Source: Burkholderiales bacterium
GTDB lineage: Bacteria; Pseudomonadota; Gammaproteobacteria; Burkholderiales; Casimicrobiaceae
Direction: 5' to 3'
Length of the DNA stretch: 6,153 bases
NCBI GenBank assembly: GCA_025354075.1
Contig: JANXNO010000375.1
Coordinates: 1-6,153 of the forward strand
Each line of letters opens with the position of its first letter. Within the stretch, counting starts at the first letter, position 1. Of this stretch, positions 1 through 6,050 are shown in pieces. The notes beneath the pieces were generated by a model. It did no database searches and was not told where the DNA came from. It saw nothing but the letters and a program-made list of their open reading frames with translations. A program made the translations under genes and the position numbers.

Positions 1-405
1 GGTCACATAGCCTTCCCATTCGGGCTCAAACGGCGTCACGTTGACGATGATGCCGCAGCGCGCATAGGTGCTCTTGCCGACGCAAATGGTCAGCACGCTA
101 CGCGGAATGCGGAAGTATTCGACGGTGCGTGCCAATGCGAACGAGTTCGGCGGAATGATGCACACGTCGCCCTTGAAATCAACGAACGATTTTTCGTCGA
201 AGGCTTTCGGGTCAACAATCGTCGAATTGATGTTGGTGAAGATTTTGAATTCGTTGGCGCAGCGAATGTCGTAGCCATAGCTCGACGTGCCGTACGAAAC
301 GATCTTCTGCCCATTCACAAAACGCACCTGGTCCGGCACAAACGGCTCAATCATTTGTGTTGTCTCGCACATGCGGCGAATCCAGTGGTCGGACTTGATG
401 GACAT
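1..405 (-). CDS. dcd: dCTP deaminase Dcd, 5' part (C-terminus beyond the left edge)
   Basis: Cytoplasmic enzyme of pyrimidine deoxynucleotide metabolism that deaminates dCTP to dUTP, the first step towards dUMP for thymidylate synthesis. The reverse strand reads 135 uninterrupted codons from the ATG at 405-403 to the window edge. Visible family motifs are the N-terminal [22 protein letters not shown] (residues 19-28), [12 protein letters not shown] (37-48), an [12 protein letters not shown] block (83-94), and the nucleotide-binding loop GKSTYARCG (110-118) followed by [13 protein letters not shown]. The family is about 188-190 residues, so roughly 53 residues are missing. The catalytic glutamate of the TLEF motif should fall just past the edge. 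The start is chosen because MSIKSD is the usual family N-terminus; no clear Shine-Dalgarno precedes it. It is transcribed divergently from the repair-gene pair. The monofunctional deaminase is far more likely than the bifunctional DCD-DUT form, but the missing C-terminus leaves this formally open. Confidence 0.96.
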   Translation of the reverse strand, partial: MSIKSDHWIRRMCETTQMIEPFVPDQVRFVNGQKIVSYGTSSYGYDIRCANEFKIFTNINSTIVDPKAFDEKSFVDFKGDVCIIPPNSFALARTVEYFRIPRSVLTICVGKSTYARCGIIVNVTPFEPEWEGYVT

Positions 406-517
406 AGAGATGAGGGGCCGAAGGCAAAATGTGAATTAGCGTCGTATTGTAAGAAGTGCCCTGATTTATGTTGTGTCACACGTATTTTCGTAGCGCGCCC
501 ACAAAATTTCCGCTGAC
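406..517. promoter_or_regulatory. Divergent intergenic region between dcd and the YcaQ gene
   Basis: This 112-bp region must drive both divergent genes. For dcd, a minus-strand -10-like TACAAT lies at 451-446, but the matching -35 position (474-469, ACAACA) is poor. For the plus strand, TATTTT at 483-488 with CTGATT at 461-466 (16-bp spacer) is a weak candidate. A small palindrome, TGTGTCACA at 472-480, sits between them and could be an operator half or chance. Neither gene has a recognisable Shine-Dalgarno. The promoter assignments are inference from weak matches. Confidence 0.35.
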
Positions 518-1768
518 ATGAGTGGCATTCAGCTCTCATTAGCGCAAGCGCGTGCCCTGCAACTGGCCGCAATGGGTTTGCTCACGCCACCGCGCCGTCG
601 CGCCCGCAAGGCTGACGTGTTGGCCACGATTCGCGCGATGAATGTGCTGCAGATCGACACCATTCACATCGTCGCGCGCAGCCCGTATCTGGTGCTGTGG
701 AGCCGTCTCGGCGACTATTCGCCGCAATGGCTCGACGAGCTGCTGGCAGAGGGCGCGTTGTTTGAATACTGGTCACACGCCGCGAGCTTTCTGCCAATCG
801 AGGACTACCCGTTTTACCGTCGCCAGATGCTGCACCTCGAAGCGGCTGGCTCCGGGCGATCAGCCATTCGACTTGCGTCCGACCCTGTCGCTCACCTCGA
901 ACTCGTTGACCATGTGCGTGAGCGAGGCCCCGTACGGGCCACCGACTTTGATCACGTGGACGGTCGCAAAGGCAATGGCTGGTGGGACTGGAAGCCAGAC
1001 AAAGCGCGCCTGGAGACGCTGTTTACCGCAGGGGAGATCATGGTCGCACGCCGCGACAATTTTCATCGAATCTACGATGTACGTGAGCGTGTGCTGCCAT
1101 CGCACCTGATTGATGACGCCGCAGTGCCCAGTCGCGAAGCAACGCACCAGCATTGGACGCTGGCGGCGATCAAAGCCATGGGGATTGCGCCGGCGCGCTG
1201 GGTCGGCGACTACTTTCGCCACGCTGGACGGGTGCCGCAACCACACCCAGAAACGCTGGTCGACTCCGGCGCATTGTTACGCGTTACCGTTGAAGGCCTG
1301 CAGCATATCGCCTATGTTCATGCTGATCACGCACCCCTGCTGCGGGCAGCACAGAGCGGCAAAGTGGTGCCGACTTACAACACGCTGCTGTCGCCTTTCG
1401 ACCCGCTGGTGTGGGATCGTGAACGGGCGCTGACGCTATTCAACTTTGACTATCGCATCGAGTGCTACACGCCGGAAGCCAAGCGCAAGTACGGTTATTT
1501 CACCTTGCCAATACTGGTGCGAGGCGCGCTGGTGGGACGACTTGACGCCAAGGCGCATCGAGCTGACGGCGTGTTTGAAGTGCGCGCATTGCATCTTGAA
1601 CCCGGGGTAATTGCGGACGCAGCCCTTGCAGCCGACATCGGCGACACGATGGCCCGCTGCGCGCGCTGGCATGGAATGTCGGCCGTTCAAATCAGCAAGA
1701 CGGCCCCGGCAAACTTTTTGCCCAAGCTGCGCCGGGCGCTCAAGCAATGGTCATGCGCCACCGTATGA
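518..1768 (+). CDS. ycaQ: YcaQ/AlkX-family DNA glycosylase (winged-helix, HTH_42 superfamily), crosslink repair
   Basis: This 416-residue protein belongs to the family of Escherichia coli YcaQ (AlkX), which unhooks DNA interstrand crosslinks such as those from nitrogen mustards by excising alkylated purines; the relative AlkZ protects azinomycin producers. Visible signatures are the QxD catalytic-type motif Q45-I46-D47 in VLQIDTIHIVARSPY, then EYWSHAASFLP (83-93). Next come WWDWKPDKARLETLF (155-169) with HRIYDVRERVLP (183-194), and the highly conserved LLSPFDPLVWDR (290-301) with YTPEAKRKYGYFTLPIL (317-333) and GRLDAKAHR (340-348). QxD rather than QxQ points to the AlkX branch. Length is typical of the family and no domain is broken. 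The start at 518 gives the family-like opening SLAQARALQLAAMGLL; no Shine-Dalgarno is visible. Its stop overlaps the start of the next gene (ATGA), implying a bicistronic mRNA. The family assignment is firm; the actual substrate range here is inferred. Confidence 0.93.
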   Translation: MSGIQLSLAQARALQLAAMGLLTPPRRRARKADVLATIRAMNVLQIDTIHIVARSPYLVLWSRLGDYSPQWLDELLAEGALFEYWSHAASFLPIEDYPFYRRQMLHLEAAGSGRSAIRLASDPVAHLELVDHVRERGPVRATDFDHVDGRKGNGWWDWKPDKARLETLFTAGEIMVARRDNFHRIYDVRERVLPSHLIDDAAVPSREATHQHWTLAAIKAMGIAPARWVGDYFRHAGRVPQPHPETLVDSGALLRVTVEGLQHIAYVHADHAPLLRAAQSGKVVPTYNTLLSPFDPLVWDRERALTLFNFDYRIECYTPEAKRKYGYFTLPILVRGALVGRLDAKAHRADGVFEVRALHLEPGVIADAALAADIGDTMARCARWHGMSAVQISKTAPANFLPKLRRALKQWSCATV

Positions 1769-2445
1769 GCACGACCACGCCACCGGGCGAAATCGCCATT
1801 GACGTTGCCGGGACCCAATTGCTTTGCCTGTGGCAGCGCATGCTGTTCTGGCCCGAGCAGCGCACGCTGTTTGTGGCGGACGTTCATCTGGGCAAGGCGG
1901 CGAGCTTTCGGGCGGCAGGCGTACCGCTGCCTAGCGGCCATTCAGGTGTCGACCTTGACCGCATCACCACGCTGTTAACGGCGCATGAAGCCACCCGTCT
2001 GGTGATTTTGGGTGACATGGTTCACACACGAGCGAGCTATACCCAGGCACTTGATCGCCATTTCAGAGCTTTCCGAGCGAGTCACCGCGACGTCGACGTC
2101 GTTCTGGTGCGCGGCAACCATGACCGGCACGCCGGTGACGCCCCCACAGAATGGCAGCTTCGTATCGTCAGCGAACCGTACCTGCTGGGCCCGTTTGCCT
2201 GCTGCCATGAGCCCGGCATGGCGAACGGCACCGGCTATGAGCTTGCGGGGCATTTACATCCTGCGCTGCGGCTTCAAACGGGCCGCGAGGGAGTCACTTT
2301 GCCGTGCTTCTGGCAACACGCCAGCGGCATCGTTTTGCCCGCATTTGGCAGCCTGACCGGCAACTTCACGCTGCGCCTGAAGCCTGCTGAAGGCGCGGTA
2401 GTGATCGCCGGGCAACATCTTCATGCAATTAAATATCGGGAATAA
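1765..2445 (+). CDS. pdeM: PdeM-type metallophosphoesterase (ligase-associated DNA damage response endonuclease family)
   Basis: This 226-residue calcineurin-like binuclear metallophosphoesterase has all five metal/active-site blocks: D39-V-H41 in VADVHLGKA, GDMVH (83-87), GNHD (117-120), H148 in CCHEP, and GHLH (162-165). The opening 'LFWPEQRTLFVADVHLGKAASFRAAGVPLP'-type layout, here at residues 27-56, is characteristic of PdeM. Members of this family accompany Lhr-type helicase, exonuclease and ATP-dependent ligase in many bacteria, and a Pseudomonas putida member is a manganese-dependent endonuclease on single-stranded DNA. Those partners are not in this window. The start at 1765 is preferred because it gives the classic ATGA overlap with the upstream stop. 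In-frame ATGs at 1747 and 1753 would add six or four residues and deepen the overlap, and none has a clear Shine-Dalgarno. Coupling to the YcaQ glycosylase suggests a joint repair role, which is inference. Confidence 0.9.
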   Translation: MSTTTPPGEIAIDVAGTQLLCLWQRMLFWPEQRTLFVADVHLGKAASFRAAGVPLPSGHSGVDLDRITTLLTAHEATRLVILGDMVHTRASYTQALDRHFRAFRASHRDVDVVLVRGNHDRHAGDAPTEWQLRIVSEPYLLGPFACCHEPGMANGTGYELAGHLHPALRLQTGREGVTLPCFWQHASGIVLPAFGSLTGNFTLRLKPAEGAVVIAGQHLHAIKYRE

Positions 2446-2448
2446 GTC

Positions 2449-2457
2449 TGTGGAAAA
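2449..2457 (-). promoter_or_regulatory. DnaA-box-like site (weak)
   Basis: TGTGGAAAA differs at one position from TGTGGATAA, the reverse complement of a DnaA box (TTATCCACA). It lies four bases after the pdeM stop and about 125 bp upstream of the first NrdR-like site. Escherichia coli nrdAB has DnaA boxes upstream of its promoter, so the setting is suggestive. A single nine-mer with one mismatch is easily chance. Confidence 0.22.
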
Positions 2458-2476
2458 CTCGGTGAAAACGCCCCGC

Positions 2477-2492
2477 AAACTGTGGGCAGTTT
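2477..2492 (+). terminator. Small hairpin after pdeM, possible weak terminator
   Basis: AAACTG and CAGTTT form a perfect 6-bp stem around a TGGG loop, 32 bp after the pdeM stop. The stem is only one-third GC and the T stretch is part of the stem, so it is a poor intrinsic terminator. A second hairpin at 2525-2542 (GGGC, A/C mismatch, TG, loop CGGC, CA, GCCC) is followed by the T-containing stretch TACTTTCT and is an equally weak alternative. Some termination before the nrdA promoter is expected, but neither structure proves it. Confidence 0.2.
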
Positions 2493-2573
2493 CTCCGCCT
2501 TCCAGCTTCAAGCCACGCGCCACGGGGCATGCGGCCACGCCCTACTTTCTGGCACAACAGAATTGCCTCACAA

Positions 2574-2589
2574 CCCCTATATGTTGTGG
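2574..2589 (+). promoter_or_regulatory. NrdR box 1 upstream of nrdA
   Basis: NrdR is the zinc-finger/ATP-cone repressor of ribonucleotide reductase genes and binds paired 16-bp boxes with consensus ACACwATATaTwGTGT. The bases here, CCCCTATATGTTGTGG, keep the core CTATAT and TTGTG and match 12 of 16 positions by my count. The site lies in the promoter region of an RNR gene and has a partner exactly 32 bp downstream, the three-turn spacing expected for NrdR. The spacing and context, more than the single match, support the call. Confidence 0.72.
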
Positions 2590-2601
2590 TGAAGATGGCG
2601 C

Positions 2602-2631
2602 TTGACCACTAGATGTTGTTGGTCGTATCCT
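2602..2631 (+). promoter_or_regulatory. Candidate nrdA promoter, sigma-70 type
   Basis: TTGACC at 2602-2607 matches five of six -35 positions and TATCCT at 2626-2631 matches four of six -10 positions, with an 18-bp spacer. NrdR box 2 fits between the two hexamers, so bound repressor would block RNA polymerase, which is the usual arrangement. Transcription would begin near 2638 and leave a leader of about 255 nt. I saw no better promoter nearer the nrdA start, but the -10 is imperfect. Confidence 0.42.
2606..2621 (+). promoter_or_regulatory. NrdR box 2 upstream of nrdA
   Basis: CCACTAGATGTTGTTG matches about 11 of 16 positions of the NrdR consensus, weaker than box 1 but sharing the run ATGTTGT with it. 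Its start is 32 bp after that of box 1, so both boxes face the same side of the helix. It is flanked by the inverted pentamers GACCA (2604-2608) and TGGTC (2620-2624). It lies between the predicted -35 and -10 hexamers. Confidence 0.6.
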
Positions 2632-2677
2632 TCATGTATTCATTCAATTTATTCGACTTCGGCTGCGTATTTTCTGC

Positions 2678-2712
2678 ACCGCTTCTACAGCTAATGACTG
2701 CATGAAAGCGGT
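2678..2712 (+). repeat. Inverted repeat / predicted hairpin 1 in the nrdA leader
   Basis: ACCGCTT at 2678-2684 is perfectly complementary to AAGCGGT at 2706-2712. Inside this 7-bp stem, CAG (2688-2690) can pair with CTG (2698-2700) around a 7-nt loop, giving a hairpin with an asymmetric internal loop. No T-run follows, so it is not an intrinsic terminator. It could be an RNA structure or a protein-binding dyad. Confidence 0.45.
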
Positions 2713-2725
2713 AGCCCGGGAAATA

Positions 2726-2785
2726 TCGGCCTCCGTGCCACCGAAGCAATTGATGAGCAGAACACCGGGCGGGTTGGGAGGCCGA
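2726..2785 (+). repeat. Inverted repeat / predicted hairpin 2 in the nrdA leader
   Basis: TCGGCCTCC at 2726-2734 is perfectly complementary to GGAGGCCGA at 2777-2785, a GC-rich 9-bp stem enclosing 42 nt. Only weak further pairing is seen within the loop (ACC 2740-2742 with GGT 2772-2774). A perfect 9-bp stem at this distance is uncommon by chance and is the strongest sign of structure in the leader. There is no following T-run. Confidence 0.5.
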
Positions 2786-2880
2786 GTCAACGTCACTGTT
2801 ACCTGAATCGTCGTGGTTAGCCGTCGGCTTTCACCGGGTACCGTGCTTTGCAGCCCAACACAGATGAAACATAGATTTTT

Positions 2881-2885
2881 GGAGA
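2881..2885 (+). promoter_or_regulatory. Ribosome-binding site of nrdA
   Basis: GGAGA follows a run of five Ts and lies 7 nt before the ATG at 2893. It is the only good Shine-Dalgarno in this region and fixes the nrdA start. Confidence 0.8.
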
Positions 2886-2892
2886 CGATTAC

Positions 2893-5800
2893 ATGCTCGA
2901 AACGGCACCCGCCCAGTTTGGCGGCAGTTTTATTACCGCACCCGCGAACCCCGCTTTGAATTCCGCCGTACTCGGTCTGGTGACCGGTAGCTCAAGCGCT
3001 ACGCCGGAATCAGGTCGCGCAAACTTGTATAAAGTCATTCGCCGCAACGGTTCGGTGGTCAGTTTTGAACCGGGCAAAATCACGGTCGCGATGACCAAGG
3101 CGTACCTCGCAGCCCACGGGAATCAAAGCGCAGCCTCAGCCCGTGCGCGCGAGCTCACGCAACGCTGGACTGACGCCGTTATGCAGGCGCTGATGCGCGT
3201 CAAGCCCGAGGGCGGCGCGATTCATATCGAAGAAATTCAGGATCAGGTTGAACTGGCGCTGATGCGCTCGGGTGAACATGAAGTTGCACGCGCCTACGTG
3301 CTCTACCGCGAAAAGCGCACGCAAGAGCGCGCCGCCCAAGTAAAATCGAAAGAAGCGGACCAGGAACTGATTCTGCACGTAGTTGAAGACGGCGTGCGCA
3401 AGCCGCTTGATTTGCTGCGCCTACGCGAGCTCATCATCTCGTCATGCGAGGGCCTGCACGGCGCGGCGGATGCCGATGTGATCCTCAAAGCCACGCTGAA
3501 AGACCTGTACGACGGGGTATCGGCGAAAGAAGTGCGCAAGTGCGTGGTGCTCGCTGCACGTCAGTACATCGAAAAAGACCCCGCGTACAGCTTCGTTACG
3601 GCACGTCTGCTGCTCGACTCCATTCGCTACGAGATTCTTGAAGAAGAAGCCTCGCAGGCCGACATGGCCACCAAGTATGGCGAATACTTCCCGAAGTTCA
3701 TCAAGCACGGTATCCGCATCGGCCTGTTGAACCCTGAGCTCGCCAGCTACGATTTGGCCAAGCTCGGCGCAGCGCTGGATCACACCCGCGACTTCAAGTT
3801 CGGGTTCCTCGGTTTGCAAACGCTGTATGACCGCTATTTCCTGATTGATCGCTCAGGCAAAAACGGCGCGGATCGTCGTTTTGAAATGCCGCAGGCGTTC
3901 TTCATGCGCGTGGCGATGGGCTTGGCGCTCAATGAAGCAGATCGCGAAGCACGCGCTATCGAGTTCTATCAACTGCTGTCGAGCTTCGACTTCATGTCGA
4001 GCACGCCCACGCTGTTCAATTCGGCTACGCATCGTTCACAGCTCTCAAGCTGCTATCTGACAACGGTCGCTGATGATCTCGACGGCATTTATGAGGCGAT
4101 CAAAGAAAACGCGCTGCTCTCAAAGTTTGCCGGCGGTCTTGGCAACGACTGGACGCCGGTGCGAGCCATGGGCTCGCACATCAAAGGCACCAATGGCGAA
4201 TCGCAAGGTGTGGTGCCGTTCCTCAAAGTCGTGAACGACACGGCCGTGGCTGTGAATCAGGGCGGCAAGCGCAAAGGTGCGGTCTGTACGTATCTTGAAA
4301 CCTGGCACATGGATATCGAGGAATTCCTCGAACTGCGCAAGAACACCGGCGATGACCGTCGTCGTACGCACGACATGAATACCGCGAACTGGATCCCCGA
4401 TCTGTTCATGAAACGGGTAATGGAAAACGGCCCGTGGACGCTGTTCTCACCGGTCGACACGCCGGATATTCACGACCTGTTCGGCAAGGCGTTCGAAGCG
4501 CGTTATACCGAATACGAAGCCAAAGCGGCGCGCGGCGAAATCAAGCTGTTCAAGACCATTCAGGCGACCACGCTGTGGCGCAAGATGCTCACGATGCTGT
4601 TCGAAACGGGCCATCCGTGGATCACGTTTAAAGACCCGTGCAACATCCGCTCGCCGCAGCAGCATGTCGGCGTTGTGCATTCGTCGAATCTGTGTACCGA
4701 AATCACGCTCAACACCAGCGACACCGAGATCGCCGTGTGTAACCTGGGCTCGGTGAATCTCGTCAATCACATGATTGAAGTAGACGGTAGGTTTGTCCTC
4801 GATCAGGTCAAACTGCAAAAGACCATCCGCACCGCGATGCGCATGCTCGACAACGTGATTGACATCAATTACTACGCCGTCAAGAAAGCACGCACATCGA
4901 ACTTGAAGCACCGCCCCGTGGGCCTTGGCATCATGGGCTTTCAGGATGCGCTGCACATGATGCGCACGCCGTACGCCTCGCAAGCCGCGATGGAGTTTGC
5001 GGATCGCTCAATGGAAGCGGTGTGTTACTACGCCTACCTCGCGTCGACCGAGCTCGCCGAAGAACGTGGTCGTTATAGCTCGTACAAAGGCTCGCTGTGG
5101 GATCGTGGCATCCTGCCTTACGACTCGCTCAAAATGCTTGCCGAAGAGCGTGGCGGCTACGTTGAGGTCGATCAGTCGATCACCATGGATTGGGATGCGC
5201 TCAAAGCGCGCATCAAAATTCACGGCATGCGCAACTCGAACTGCGTGGCGATTGCGCCGACCGCGACGATTTCCAACATCATTGGCGTGTCAGCCTGCAT
5301 CGAGCCGAACTACGAAAATCTGTTCGTCAAGTCAAACCTCTCCGGCGAATTCACCGTTATCAACGAGCACCTCGTCGACGACCTGAAAGCACGCGGCTTG
5401 TGGGACGAAGTGATGATTTCCGATCTCAAATATTTTGACGGCGCACTGGCCAAAATTGACCGCATTCCCGATGATTTGAAGGCGAACTACGCCACCGCGT
5501 TCGAAATGGATCCGTCGTGGATCGTTGAGGCCGCGTCACGTCGCCAGAAGTGGATTGACCAGGCGCAGTCGCTCAACATTTACATGGCCGGTGCCTCGGG
5601 CAAAAAGCTCGATGAAACCTACAAACTCGCATGGACACGTGGCCTCAAAACCACGTATTACCTGCGCACGATGGGCGCTACCAGCGCCGAGAAATCGACT
5701 GGCAAAGGCGGCGAGTTGAATGCCGTGTCGTCAAGTGGTGTTGGTACGCCGGCGATATCTCAAGGTGCGGCACTAACCAAGGCACCGACAACACAGTACA

Positions 5801-5928
5801 TCGGCGACCGACCGGCGGCATTCGTAGTGCCAGCAGTAAGCGGTCATGCGATTAGCAACGTCGATTTGCCTGCCACCGACATGAAGTTTTGCAGTCTCGA
5901 CAATCCCGAGTGCGAGGCCTGCCAGTAG
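2893..5928 (+). CDS. nrdA: Class Ia ribonucleoside-diphosphate reductase, alpha (large) subunit NrdA
   Basis: Reduces ribonucleoside diphosphates to deoxyribonucleotides in the cytoplasm, using a radical supplied by the NrdB subunit. Residues equivalent to the Escherichia coli catalytic set are present: C387 (as C225), N599/C601/E603 in NLCTE (as N437/C439/E441), C616 in AVCNLGS (as C462) and the radical-transfer pair Y922-Y923 (as Y730/Y731). The C-terminus ends in C1007-E-A-C1010, the likely redox shuttle, with C1000 nearby. The N-terminus has a variable tail (1-44), an ATP-cone at about 45-142 with VIRRNGSVVSFEPGKI, and a second, more diverged cone at about 158-240. At 1011 residues it is much longer than Escherichia coli NrdA (761) and resembles the two-cone NrdA of Pseudomonas aeruginosa and Burkholderiales. 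A flexible Ala/Ser/Gly/Thr-rich linker (about 935-990) precedes the tail cysteines. dATP feedback through the cone is expected; NrdR sites upstream suggest transcriptional repression. No nrdB follows directly. No frameshift or missing catalytic residue is seen. Confidence 0.97.
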   Translation: MLETAPAQFGGSFITAPANPALNSAVLGLVTGSSSATPESGRANLYKVIRRNGSVVSFEPGKITVAMTKAYLAAHGNQSAASARARELTQRWTDAVMQALMRVKPEGGAIHIEEIQDQVELALMRSGEHEVARAYVLYREKRTQERAAQVKSKEADQELILHVVEDGVRKPLDLLRLRELIISSCEGLHGAADADVILKATLKDLYDGVSAKEVRKCVVLAARQYIEKDPAYSFVTARLLLDSIRYEILEEEASQADMATKYGEYFPKFIKHGIRIGLLNPELASYDLAKLGAALDHTRDFKFGFLGLQTLYDRYFLIDRSGKNGADRRFEMPQAFFMRVAMGLALNEADREARAIEFYQLLSSFDFMSSTPTLFNSATHRSQLSSCYLTTVADDLDGIYEAIKENALLSKFAGGLGNDWTPVRAMGSHIKGTNGESQGVVPFLKVVNDTAVAVNQGGKRKGAVCTYLETWHMDIEEFLELRKNTGDDRRRTHDMNTANWIPDLFMKRVMENGPWTLFSPVDTPDIHDLFGKAFEARYTEYEAKAARGEIKLFKTIQATTLWRKMLTMLFETGHPWITFKDPCNIRSPQQHVGVVHSSNLCTEITLNTSDTEIAVCNLGSVNLVNHMIEVDGRFVLDQVKLQKTIRTAMRMLDNVIDINYYAVKKARTSNLKHRPVGLGIMGFQDALHMMRTPYASQAAMEFADRSMEAVCYYAYLASTELAEERGRYSSYKGSLWDRGILPYDSLKMLAEERGGYVEVDQSITMDWDALKARIKIHGMRNSNCVAIAPTATISNIIGVSACIEPNYENLFVKSNLSGEFTVINEHLVDDLKARGLWDEVMISDLKYFDGALAKIDRIPDDLKANYATAFEMDPSWIVEAASRRQKWIDQAQSLNIYMAGASGKKLDETYKLAWTRGLKTTYYLRTMGATSAEKSTGKGGELNAVSSSGVGTPAISQGAALTKAPTTQYIGDRPAAFVVPAVSGHAISNVDLPATDMKFCSLDNPECEACQ

Positions 5929-6050
5929 GCGGATCGAAGGTCGGCGCAACATCCTACTTTTCTTAGACACTATCCGCGCAATAATCAGCGTTATGGGGAT
6001 CGCCAGCAATCGCTGACGTGTTCTCACTAACCACTTAACAGGAGACGAAA
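5929..6050 (+). other. Intergenic gap between nrdA and the Kbp-like gene
   Basis: This 122-bp gap has no gene. TCAGCG (5985-5990) and CGCTGA (6011-6016) can form a 6-bp stem with a 20-nt loop, but no T-run follows, so it is not a convincing terminator. No strong promoter pair was found. The gap length suggests that the downstream gene has its own promoter rather than being tightly coupled to nrdA. Confidence 0.3.
6040..6045 (+). promoter_or_regulatory. Ribosome-binding site of the Kbp-like gene
   Basis: AGGAGA ends 5 nt before the ATG at 6051. It is a strong Shine-Dalgarno match and supports both the start and active translation of this partial gene. Confidence 0.8.

Larger units (their letters stand above)
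2639..2892 (+). promoter_or_regulatory. Long, possibly structured nrdA leader
   Basis: About 255 nt separate the predicted start of transcription from the nrdA ATG, and I recognise no protein-coding gene here. Its first part is AT-rich (to about 2660). It then contains two perfect inverted repeats in tandem, 2678-2712 and 2726-2785. Two smaller pairings follow: AGCCG-T-CGGCT at 2819-2829 and a bulged stem-loop at 2832-2845. The ribosome-binding site lies at its end. It does not show the conserved blocks of a cobalamin riboswitch, and I cannot assign it to a known RNA family. A regulatory role is inference. Confidence 0.35.

Noticed and set aside
860..1246. 128-codon minus-strand frame, and the 155-codon plus-strand frame at 642-1109, inside ycaQ
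   Set aside because: Both lie wholly within the conserved glycosylase gene and show no family motifs.
1747..1764. Upstream in-frame ATGs at 1747 and 1753 as the pdeM start
   Set aside because: They add only MVMRHR, have no ribosome-binding site, and deepen the overlap with ycaQ; the ATGA start at 1765 is simpler, though not proven.
2423..2605. 60-codon plus-strand reading frame beginning inside the end of pdeM
   Set aside because: It overlaps the pdeM end and runs through NrdR box 1, has no ribosome-binding site and resembles no family I know.
2702..2806. 34-codon reading frame in the nrdA leader (MKAVAREIS...), possible leader peptide
   Set aside because: No Shine-Dalgarno before it, no attenuator-like codon run, and it simply spans the two inverted repeats. 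Chance is the simpler explanation.
2871..2877. Promoter directly before nrdA (TTGCAG at 2848 with TAGATT at 2872)
   Set aside because: Poor -35, and transcription would start within the Shine-Dalgarno, leaving no usable leader.
2639..2892. Cobalamin riboswitch or other known riboswitch in the nrdA leader
   Set aside because: The conserved B12-box and other riboswitch core blocks were not found; class Ia RNR also does not use cobalamin.
4447..4983. 178-codon minus-strand reading frame within nrdA
   Set aside because: It is antisense to a strongly conserved catalytic region of nrdA; such open antisense frames are common in GC-rich genes, and its composition (many His, Arg, Val) is typical of a shadow frame.
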